A stretch of DNA of 64,000 nucleotides. Source: Watersipora subatra. Its lineage: Eukaryota > Bryozoa > Gymnolaemata > Cheilostomatida > Watersiporidae. The first letter of the stretch is position 1. Every line of letters begins with the position of its first letter. The DNA lies in NCBI RefSeq assembly GCF_963576615.1, contig NC_088715.1:49702007-49766006 (forward strand). The letters run 5' to 3'. The notes under the pieces were generated by a model. It ran no database searches. It saw only the letters and a program-made list of their open reading frames with translations, and was not told the DNA's origin. Of this stretch, positions 55,201 to 64,000 are shown one piece after another. A program made the translations under genes and the position numbers.

Positions 55201-58200
55201 AGCTGATTGCTGTACACATACCTCGTACATTTACCTCATACTATTACCTCATTTGCATACATCATACACGTACATCATACATGTACCTCATACACATAGG
55301 CCTGTTATCACAGAGATTTTGAACATACCGCTAAAGTTAAAACTAGTGTTGCTACAGTATTTTGACAAACACAATCCTAAGACGCTAGTTTCAACACATT
55401 ACATTCAGTTTGTATTTAATAACTATATTAGCTATTACATCATCCTTATATCGACCTTAGTGGTTTGAAAAGCCTAACAATAAGTTCAATTAACCAGTGA
55501 TCAATGCTTTTACTCTTTGATAGCTGGTTTCGTAAGAAGGTTGAGATAGAGTTACGAGACCTGAAGAAGCATGCCGCCCTCCGTCTAGTGCTGAGAGATC
55601 TCAAACTACGCAGCTTCAACCTTGGCAAAAGCCTTCCAACTATTCACATTGTTAAGGTTAACACGGAACCTAAAGTTGATTCTCAAGGTCAACTTGAGGT
55701 GAGTTTTTAGAACAAGAGTTATTCTTACAGCCCAAAAGCATTGCTTTTACGATTTATGCAGACCATATCAAGTATGAACGTTTGCTATTGCAATTCTAGC
55801 TTTTTACTTTAGTTGAAGGCTTGGAATAAGTTGTTTTTATTAATACGTTGAACCGCTGTTCATGACTCATGTCAAATTACCGAAGGGTCGATTTATTAAA
55901 AGGTCAGGCAAAATATATCTGAGTGCTGAGAACATGCCTGCAAAGATCGGTAAGCATTTGTACATACTATGCATCTGTAGCATACTATTGTTGCTATACC
56001 GTTTTAATTGTCGATACTGTTGAGTAAATGCAAAAAATTTGACTTTGAAATTGGAATCTTGTCGTTGTCCAAGATGCAGAGCAGTAAATGACGTTATTAC
56101 CGTACTTTTCGGACTATTAATCGCACCCCTATATAAGCCGCATCTGCTTTATTTAAAAAGACGATAATCAAACAATACTTAAGCTGCACCTTTGTATAGG
56201 CCGCATAACTCAGGACGGGGCTTTTTAATACAGCAGCAACTGTGCTAGTTAAAACGGAGCATTGCCGTTAGGCACTGTTCCGTATTAATCGATGCTTTTT
56301 AACCCAGTGCCTAACGACACAGTACCGTAAGGCATTGTTTCATTTTTTTCTTTCACCGTTAGAGGCGCACTAACCGGAGATTCTGGTTAATGCGCCCTAG
56401 CGGTGATAGAAGAAACCACAGAATAACCACACGTTTATATAAGCCGCATGGCTCAAAACATCAGAAAAAAGTAGTGGCTAATAGTCCGAAAAGTACGGTA
56501 TATATTTCAAATAACCAGACATTTTGTAAATGATGGAACGAAAAAAGATAAAGAAAAATGCATAGTATTCAAATTTTGGCTTCTACAATGATGCGTTATA
56601 AGTTGAAACATAAACAGACTGCCTTTTTGAGTCTGACTTAACAAATATCATGGGTTTACCATTTAGCTAAGTCGCTCAATTATTATGTCGATCTATTTTG
56701 GGTCATGGACAGCGGATGGAAGATATAAGAACATTAATTAGGGTTTATCTCCCTTGACTTGAGTCAGTTTAATTCAATGTAAATCCTAACACTACATGCT
56801 TGTATAAACGATTCAGGCGTGCAATAATTATGGACACTCTTTGTGTAAAGCATCCATCAGTCTTTTTCATTGACCTCATTGTATCAACTTTTGTTGATTA
56901 TGACTAACTTTAGTTAAAGGTTGACTTGCAACAAAATTCACATTACAGTTATTTGGAATCAGTTTATTTCTCTGACGTTGTCATTACATTTGGTTATCGT
57001 TTTGTCATGTGATGTTCTCACGCGAATTGAAAGGTCAATAAAAGACTCGGTATAAAATTTCTCGTAGCACTAGTTTATGACAAACACTTCGGGTTTTACC
57101 GAAGACCCCGTGTATCAAATATAGATGCTTGCTACTTTACAGTTTTGTTTTGACTTGGTCTAATTGTCTAGTCGTAATCTGATCATGTGACTCAATACTT
57201 CGCAAATAATTTCTGCAGCACTTTTCGAATATCACAGGTGACTAACAGGCTCGTCATGATTATCAGACAATGGGATGTACTCCTTCAAGCTAAGGTTAAA
57301 AAATTAAACGAATTTTTACGGTAAGTTACGAGATATCAGTGCTAAAAATGACAGCATTACAATGATGATAAAACAGACGCGTAAGAACAATAGACATGGT
57401 TTTATTGAATGCGTGAAGTATATTTGTGAAAAAATTTCGACGAATGAGGTTGCATGAAAATGTAAACAGAAACCATCTTGTACAACTACATCCCATTTGA
57501 GCCATTTTGAAAAGAGATTCTAATCTACGGCGGTTTTGTGATGGAGACGATTAACTGTTTGTTTTTGAGCTTTTAGGAGCTTGTAATCACATTTCCACAT
57601 AATTTGTTTCTACAACACAACAGAGTAAAATATGGTGAATCTTTTGATACCAAATAACTGTAATGTGAATGTTGTTGCAAGTCAACCTTTAAGAAAGTGC
57701 AGTTGTGATCCAATTTGGCTGTCACAAGATAGCAGACATGTTAGACTGTACTAGTTGATTCTAGCTAACGGTTAGATTATTATTGATTGGTTATGGCCAG
57801 TAGTTGTTGGGCCATTGGTCAAATTTAAGCTAGTAGCTGAAATGTTATTGGTCGATTAGTACCTCTGTATGCAATGCCATTGGTCGATTGTGGCAGTTGA
57901 AATATCATAAAGGAGTTTTATTCGGTAGTTGTAAATGGTATTGCAATTGTAGATGCTATACCATTGGTTGATTATAGACCACAGATGTGTTCCAATTCGC
58001 TGTTTATAGAAAAAATACAGTGTTATGTTGTACATTGCTTAGTTGCATAGCTTGTTCACGCTTTTTACATATTTTATAAGCTTTCGTACAGACGGTAGGT
58101 ACATCAGCAAAATGGCGTTGCGCTTTCTTTTGCACTCATCAGTACATAATGTCGATGTGATGAACTTGTCAAATTGTATCTTCAATTTTAATTGCATTAC

Positions 58201-61200
58201 TATAAGTAAACATAAAGGACCACGTAATAGGCACAATTAGGGTATTTTCATTTACAGACCTGTAGGATTATATTCCAACTTCGTTCATTTTTCCCTCATT
58301 ATCACAGTATATATTGCTGTGATGCATACACTCGCTGAAATAGAAAAAAAAGAAATATTCACCGTCATCTGTATTTTGAAAACCATCTAGAAATACTATT
58401 GGTCAATCGTTAATTGTAGATGGCCTGTCATTGGTCATCTTCAGATAATGCTGCCAGACCATAAATCGATTACAGATTTGTCATAACACTGAGGGCTATG
58501 AACAGATGCTATACTACTGTTCAGTTACGTAGTATGTAAGTGTGCTATGTTGTTGGTTCATTGCAGACGGTAGATGTTACCTTAGACGTCTCGTACGATG
58601 GAGAGCTCGAGATGTCTCTTGAAGCTCTAGTCTCTTTTGACAAAAGCGTCATGATAACATGCAAGCTCCGCTCGCTCATCGGCCGAAGTCGACTTCTCTT
58701 CACAAGACGTCCTTACACCAACTGGTCCTTCAGTTTTACCTCTGTATGTACCTCTTTTGTGCTAAGATGAATTTACATCAAGTTTTAGTCGATATTTTGC
58801 CATCATTAGCTGTTGTTTTTTGATGTTTGAGGTGGTCTGACTGCCAGGATGTTTCAAGATTATAATCGACAAAGCCAATTCCCAATTAAAATGCTGTTTT
58901 GATACCATTGGGATATTGCATCATTCACAGAATTGAAAAAAACAATTTATGTATACACAAATGTTTTAATCGCCTCAATGGTGAGCCAATGCTTGAATAA
59001 TGTTAGCCGGCAGGAAATCCCAGATTCCGGATTTATCACCCTTGCCATCGCTACAAGCATTTATATTTCAAACGTAAACGAAATGTAATCAGATTTTTCT
59101 TTTTCATATGCCAGGTATGTGTTTATATTGTCAAATTCATGAACTTTAATGAGAAAATTCATCGCATGCAGTTTCAGTTTGCCTGCCAGCGTTAAAAAAC
59201 TCTGTCATGATCATCACGAAGACTTATATGAGACCAAAGAATTGCAATATCGCCACCAAGAAGTTTTTAATACTTTTGCATTGAATCACCAATATTGGAA
59301 TCACAAGCGTGCACACACACTTGAGGTGACTGTGGTAGCACAAGCAGGGGTCAATGCATTTTTTCCATGACAAGGCCTGGGGTGTGCGTGTGAAATCAAA
59401 AGTTTCCCAAGTTAATAAACAAATTTTGTGTAAATTAACTCGACTGTCATTGTGATTTTTATTATAGCAAATTACTATCATGGCCAGAGTAGCAGTTGCA
59501 GTGTCTAGATCATTCGCTGAAGCCTGCAGTTTTATTAAGTATTTGAGCCATATATTTTATTTTGATATCTAAAATAAAAATGTAAAAACATAATGTTTGT
59601 GAGAGATCAACATGGCAAGCATTTGAAAAACGACGAGAATGCTGAGTTCAAGTGCAAAATAAAAAATGCCAAGATTTTACATCTGCTCATTTACAAACAA
59701 TTTGCTGGTAGTTTACCTTTTTTACTACTACGCAAAAATTGCTATTCTGACCAAATTAATCAAACGGATTTTCAAAACATCAATATACCGCTAGTATTTA
59801 TGCAATATGTCAAGAATTAATGCAGATACTGTTTTAGTGTAAAATGCATCATATTCAGAACAGAATTTGCTACAAGATAGGTATAAAATCGTTTAGTGAA
59901 TCCTACTCTCGCAAAAATTCTGACGCTTCCTTTGCATTGAACAAACGCAGTGAGTTTCTTATTGCCATGACGATAGCGATCTGGTTGTCCCGTCTTGAAA
60001 AATAATTAGAAATGGAACTACTTAGCAAAAAAGATTTTCGATTGGTTGCACGTGATTAGCAACAAGGTTGTTTCGTTAGACACAAAATTTGATTGGTCTA
60101 GCTAACACGTAAGCTTCATGAATAAAAAAAAGTGAAACCCTATTGATAAGCCGCCGATACATCGGCTTCTCAATAGCGAAAGTTAATAAAAAGCAAAAAT
60201 CCTTGTAAATTGATATTGAAGGTTTACACCCCCCTTAACCTATTGTGAAAGTACCGTAGTCATGGACCCTAAAATAAGTGAAAGTGATAAGAACTTGACA
60301 TCGAGGTGAGGTGCGGGGTGGGAGCCCTAATTGAACAACATATATATTTTATTCAATGCACAATAAAGCACCCACAAGTGAAATCACTTTGATTTTGAAT
60401 GTTACTGTATATCAAATGATGGTATGCAAAACCAGCCTTTCAAGACGCTGTGATAGTCTTTTGTCATCGGTTAGCACTGCCTAGGAATAACCTATGTCAT
60501 AACTCTGGCATATTTATAATACAGTTGTGGTCACTTATGAGCTCAGTGTCTTCAAGGTGCCTGCGTTTTATAATCATGTATTTGAATAATAGCTTTGGTT
60601 CAAAGCACACTGACCATTTTTGCTTTTTGTTGTAAAGCCTTTTCGTGTTTCACCTTAGCTTTGTTTGCCCATTTATTGATTCAGAGAAAGCAAATGTCAA
60701 AGAGGTTACTCTCCCCAAGAACCTGTTAGAATGAACTTCATTTGAACCCAGTAATGATGAGAACCTGTCACCTGGTAAAAAATTGGCATAGCAGAAGTAC
60801 ACAAGTACAATAGAACTAATAAAAGTGCACAATAAGTTTTCATTTTCGCTGACTTTTTGCTAATTTTTGTTTCGCTCGCGCAATATCAAGCATTTACGAA
60901 ACACAAAAAATGCTGAACTGTGAAAGAGTGAGAGCGAGAGCGAGCATCGATCTCTCTCAGGCGTTGTGGGAGTTAATCAGGTGAATAGCATATCAGCATT
61001 TTCATTATTCTGCACACCGATTGTCAAATTTAGTTCGAGATTTTCGTTGATGTCGTATGGCGGAAAAAACCTGTAACAAGGAGACGAAAAACATCGTGTT
61101 CGACACTGGAAGGCGAAAAAACTGTAGAACAGGGACGTCATAACTCGGGAGGTGCACTGTGTAGGGATTTTAGGTTATACGAACAGTGAAGTATCTGTAA

Positions 61201-63811
61201 ATTGCCTAATCCATTCCAAGATCCTCCTAAACTCACCCTATTGGCCCTTCAAAAACAAAAAAATTATACACAACTTCTTGATTCAATGTCTGCCATAACT
61301 GTAGTATTATTGGTTTGTAACGACAACTTTTCTCCTTCATCTTACTACTTTTTCACAGTTAATGGTCCATAATTAAGGTAATTTTACAAAAAATTAAGAG
61401 GAGTGCACACATTCAGTGTCAATTTACATCAATCTTTGATTGGTAAACTTCTACTAGCAAATTGTTTGTAAATGAACAGATATCAATACTTGGCTAAACT
61501 GTGCAGCCAATTGACATTGTGATGACGTAAAATGATCAGGGAGGGATTAAAATAAGAACTTTGACAACTTTATGCTTTTGTCCAATTATGTAACATTGGC
61601 ATCCATTGGATTCTGTAACCTTGGAATTTATTGGATCGTTGTGGATTCTGTAATGTTGGAAATCATTGGATCACTGTCACGTCTGTAACAGTCGACTTCA
61701 TTGGATCACTGTCAATTCTGTAACATTAGAATCTATTGGATATCATAACTATCAGCGTGGTAACTAATGTCAAAATGGTCTGTGACGAGATTGCTCAAAG
61801 ATCACAAATTACCCAATAGGAGAATACTGGTGTTCAGCTAACATGCATAACGGTATCGCCACCTTCACAGCTTCTATTAATATCCATTAAAGGTTGACTT
61901 GCAACCAAATTCACGTTACAGTTATTTGGTATCAAAAGATTCGCCATGTCTTACTCTGTTGTGTTGTAGGTGCCAAATATGTGGAAATGTGATTACAAGC
62001 TCTTAAAAGCTAAAGAACGAAAAGCCACCGTAGATTAGAATCTCTTTATTTCGATGACGTAACCACGGAATTTGGTTATCGTCTTGTCACGTATGTTCTC
62101 ACGTGAATTGAAAGGCCACAACAGCTCAATATAAAACTTATCGTAGTACTAGTTTATGACAAACATTTCGGGTTTTACCGAAGACCCCGTATCAAATATA
62201 GATGCTCGCTACTTTACAGTTTTGTTTCGGCCTGGTCTTATCGGCAAGTCGTAATCTGATCATGTGACCCAATACTTCGCAAATAATTTTTGCAGCACTT
62301 TTCGATTATCACAGGTGACCAACAGGCTCGTCATGATTATCAGACAATGATATGTACTCCTTCGAGCTTAGGTTGAAATGTTTAATGAATTTTTATGGTA
62401 AGTTATAAGATATCACCGCTAAAAGTGATAGCATTACGATGACGATAAAACAGACGCGTAGGAACAATAGACATAGTTTTATTGAATGCGTGAAGTATAT
62501 TTGTGAAAATATTTCGACGAATAAGATTGCATGAAAGTGTAAACAGAAACCATCTCTCACAACTACATCACATTTGAGCCGTTTTGGAAAGGGAATCCAA
62601 ACTAGGGCGGTCTCGTGTGGCTGCGATTTTCTGTTCGTTTTTGAGCTTTTAAGAGCTTGTAATCACCTTTCCACATATTTTGCACTTACAACACAACAGA
62701 GTAAGACATGGTGAATCTTTTGATATCAAATAACTGTAATGTGAATTTTGTTGCAAGTCAACCTTTAACCTAATGAAACACTTGCTCCTACTTATCCCGC
62801 TGTTAACTCCTGGCCACCTACCAAGTGAAAGTGAGTCATGCCTTATTATTACTGTAGCCTGGTAGAACGCTTGACCTAGTTCATCTGTCAAGACTAGTCT
62901 CAATGATGACAGGCGGTCCTGTCAGAATATGCCCCTATTTTATTCCTTAATTTGGTTGAGCAGTCCATTCATTGTAAGAAAGTGCGGGTTAAATAGTGGA
63001 ATTTTGGACTCGGCTGTCTTCATCAGCTGTCTCGTCATGAACATTCACTTTTACTGCAGAGTCAGTATATGTAGCTTCACTAACCATCAAGACCTTCCTT
63101 TATAGATGGAGGGTTTGTGCCTTTTATCTAAGCAAATTTTTGTTAACACCCCCTCCCCACGTTGATAACTCATGCGCAACTGTTCTGGTTTACCATTTGA
63201 AATGTTTAATTTTGGAGAAGCTCTACTACCACCTGTCATTAAAGGTATTGTGGCTGTAAAGTGACAGATACCTACCATGTAGATATTTATGATTGTTTGG
63301 TTTCCCTCCGAAGGTTCATAAAAAAGATATGAAATAGCATCATGTGAACTTAACAGCAACTTTCTTGCTCTGCACAAAATTCTGTTAGAAAAAACTGGGT
63401 CAGATTCTATTATGAACTCATGCAAATATTAGCCTTCTGGTTTACTACAAGTGTGCTACTGTTCAATATTGAGTATAACTAGTTCTTTAGATGCACCAGA
63501 GCATATCCTCAGGCCTCTTATGGAAGGAATGTTAACAAGTCTTGGTCCACGTTTAGAAGCATTTTATCAGCTACGCTACTCATGTTATAGCCTATTTGCT
63601 TGATAAAAAAAGTTTTTCCATTCATTATTACATTAAAAGAATAAAACTCTGTCTTGAAATAAGTTACATTTTGCAACGTTTAGTGGAATTCTGTTGCACC
63701 TGTTACCAGTGAGTGTCCTTATTGCAGGAGCCATGCATTGTCCTTGATTTGAAGAGCAATATCAATGGCCTGAATGTCCCGCAGATCGTCATTCCGGTAT
63801 TGACAAATCAG
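49129..63811 (+). CDS. PDZD8: PDZD8-like ER-anchored SMP lipid-transfer protein, 5' part
   Basis: The exons are 49129-49284, 49678-49793, 55524-55698, 58567-58743 and 63728-63811, which join in phase into 236 residues; the gene continues past the window. Residues 3-28 form a hydrophobic segment (FPIFLLGFLSGVACALAILL), matching the N-terminal ER anchor of PDZD8. The SMP lipid-transfer domain follows: LGINVLLMFLFQELKNS, FRKKVEIELRDLKKHAA, LRSFNLGKSLPTIHIVKV, VDVTLDVSYDGELEMSLEA, RLLFTRRPYTNWSFSF and IVLDLKSNINGLNVPQIVI. These parallel human PDZD8 in order and spacing. PDZD8 tethers ER to mitochondria and late endosomes and moves lipids. The PDZ and C1 domains would lie downstream. TEX2, another SMP protein, fits less well because the anchor stands directly before SMP. 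Confidence 0.88.
49678..49793 (+). CDS. PDZD8: PDZD8-like exon 2: start of SMP domain
   Basis: Between ATTTCAG and GTGTGT. It encodes DFYAARNEKPERACLGINV, LMFLFQELKNSDSLR, corresponding to the first SMP helix of PDZD8. Confidence 0.85.
49794..51875. other. PDZD8-like intron 2, unique part
   Basis: AT-rich. No coding or repeat recognised apart from short A/T runs. Confidence 0.4.
51876..52245. repeat. Foldback copy of the GTGATCTGACNGCCAGG repeat
   Basis: The left half (GACTGCCAGGATGTTTCAAG, ATTAAAATCGGTAAAACTT) returns inverted at 52150-52240 (TTAATCTTGAAACATCCTGC). Between them lies the block shared with 19835-19935. Related single arms are at 22150, 29560 and 58775. Confidence 0.6.
52639..53996 (+). 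mobile_element. TIR element (CACTRTRTTTCCATG family), copy 4, swollen by a satellite
   Basis: The left end TCATTATGTTTCCATGAC and right-end text CACAATAGAAACATGCAC match the family. The right part (GCTACTCGCAAACTTTTACC, ACTCAATGTGTGCACAATTC) aligns with copies 1 and 3. About 990 bp of 17-bp repeats fill the position of a single motif in copy 3. Confidence 0.75.
52655..53645 (+). repeat. 17-bp satellite array, about 58 copies
   Basis: The unit is GGTTACTCCRCAAGTCT, where R is A or G. The A and G types come in runs rather than at random. A few units carry T for G (CACAAATCTGG) or a 2-bp deletion (CACAATCTGG near 53160 and 53601). No unit contains a stop in any plus frame, which creates two long artificial frames of 351 and 378 codons. 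Confidence 0.97.
53997..55523. other. PDZD8-like intron 2, right part
   Basis: At 54020-54640 several CTTCGTAGYRTGTAAA-type motifs occur on both strands, perhaps a decayed TIR element. Near 55205-55300 there is a CTCATACACGTACATCATAC-type short repeat. No coding was seen. Confidence 0.4.
55524..55698 (+). CDS. PDZD8: PDZD8-like exon 3: SMP domain
   Basis: After TTGATAG, the exon begins CTGGTTTCG (completing a Ser codon) and ends CTTGAG before GTGAGT. It encodes WFRKKVEIELRDLKKHAALR and RSFNLGKSLPTIHIVKVN, matching the PDZD8 stretch that ends in the first long SMP strand. Confidence 0.87.
56099..56499. mobile_element. TIR element, ACCGTACTTTTCGGACTATTA ends
   Basis: ACCGTACTTTTCGGACTATTA and its reverse complement bound a 401-bp element. 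Inside are paired TATATAAGCCGCAT motifs and an inverted GGCGCA / TGCGCC pair. It is non-coding. The terminal motif resembles a repeat widespread in animal genomes; the superfamily is left open. It lies in PDZD8 intron 3. Confidence 0.8.
56918..57688 (+). mobile_element. TTAA-site MITE, copy 4 (full length)
   Basis: Flanked by perfect TTAA on both sides, with AGGTTGACTTGCAAC ends. Its interior is shorter than in the other copies because most of the left arm after ATTTGGAATCA is missing. It lies in PDZD8 intron 3. Confidence 0.87.
57689..58566. repeat. PDZD8-like intron 3, with degenerate CATTGGTCGATT repeats
   Basis: Between 57780 and 58000, and again near 58400, a motif like GCCATTGGTCGATTG returns irregularly. 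Nothing else was seen. Confidence 0.45.
58567..58743 (+). CDS. PDZD8: PDZD8-like exon 4: SMP domain core
   Basis: After TTGCAG, 59 codons in phase 0 end before GTATGT. VDVTLDVSYDGELEMSLEA, KSVMITCKLRSLIGRSRLL and FTRRPYTNWSFSF correspond closely to the PDZD8 segment with the conserved R-P-[FY]-T-x-W motif. Confidence 0.9.
58900..61589. other. PDZD8-like intron 4, left part, no gene seen
   Basis: Short frames such as 59149-59370 and 59593-59820 show no recognisable domain. The left edge follows the dispersed repeat at 58775-58900. Confidence 0.4.
61590..61745 (+). repeat. Tandem repeat, about 35-bp unit, four to five copies
   Basis: Units built from TTCTGTAACATTGG, AATCCATTGGAT and CACTGTCA, with substitutions. 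Confidence 0.8.
61891..62764 (+). mobile_element. TTAA-site MITE, copy 5 (full length)
   Basis: Flanked by TTAA on both sides, with AGGTTGACTTGCAAC at the left and GTTGCAAGTCAACCT at the right. The whole interior aligns with the other full copies. No transposase. A minus frame at 62649-62903 overlaps its right end by chance. It lies in PDZD8 intron 4. Confidence 0.9.
62765..63727. other. PDZD8-like intron 4, right part
   Basis: A 112-codon minus frame (63087-63425) has no recognisable domain. No repeats were identified. Confidence 0.4.
63728..63811 (+). CDS. PDZD8: PDZD8-like exon 5, followed by a GC donor
   Basis: After ATTGCAG, 28 codons in phase 0 (EPCIVLDLKSNINGLNVPQI, then VIPVLTNQ) end before GCAAGT, a GC-type donor otherwise fitting the consensus. 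An in-exon GTATTG at 63797 is the nearest GT choice but would cut off the conserved LTNQ end. The remaining 190 bp to the window edge look intronic. Confidence 0.8.
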
Positions 63812-64000
63812 GCAAGTTGTTGTTATCAGTTGAGGTCAGCTCGTGCTACTAACCAGCCAATCAATATTTCAAATGATTTCAACTAATCAATATTTCTATA
63901 TCGGTTGTAGAGTGACTTGTTTTTATTTGTCAGTTGGATAGGTTTTATTTCTTATACCACTTGCTAGGATTGCTTCTGCTATCCACAAATAATAAAGATT

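Overview
The window looks like nuclear DNA of an invertebrate animal, probably a lophotrochozoan. The signs are AT-rich DNA, short coding exons with GT/AG borders split by kilobase introns, many TIR and foldback elements, tRNA-derived SINE-like repeats, Ty3/Gypsy-type retrotransposons and large minisatellites. The species cannot be named from the sequence alone. I see no operons, bacterial genes or CRISPR arrays.

Three host genes are supported. (1) A plus-strand gene from about 7551 to 30179, rebuilt from eleven exons, encodes a protein of about 520 residues: a helical N-terminal half, two acidic linker exons and two RRM-like folds at the C-terminus. I could not assign it to a named family. 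Exon 4 contains a frame break. (2) A complete three-exon URAD gene (OHCU decarboxylase, uric acid degradation) lies on the minus strand from 47859 to 36495. It predicts 172 residues and all its splice junctions join in phase. (3) The 5' part of a PDZD8-like gene (ER-anchored SMP lipid-transfer protein) starts at 49129 on the plus strand and runs off the right edge. URAD and PDZD8 are divergent, with start codons 1.27 kb apart.

Layout: 1-1.7 kb, minus-strand Gypsy-type gag/protease and RT fragment; 2.4-3.3 kb, hAT-like MITE; 5.3 kb, SINE-like repeat; 6.5-7.4 kb, TTAA-site MITE; 7.5-30.2 kb, RRM gene with repeat-filled introns (Helitron-like, Tigger-like, TTAA MITE, foldback and tandem repeats); 30.3-31.7 kb, 19-bp satellite; 33-36 kb, small TIR elements and a minisatellite; 36.5-47.9 kb, URAD, with an inverted pseudo-copy of its last exon and an LTR retrotransposon in intron 1; 49.1-64 kb, PDZD8, whose second intron holds a 17-bp satellite of about 1 kb.

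The most unusual structure is two separate inverted duplications that each copied a coding exon back-to-front into the neighbouring intron (RRM-gene exon 6 and URAD exon 3). In addition, two minisatellites appear to have grown from short motifs inside dispersed elements. The host genes do not obviously work together; they appear to be chance neighbours.
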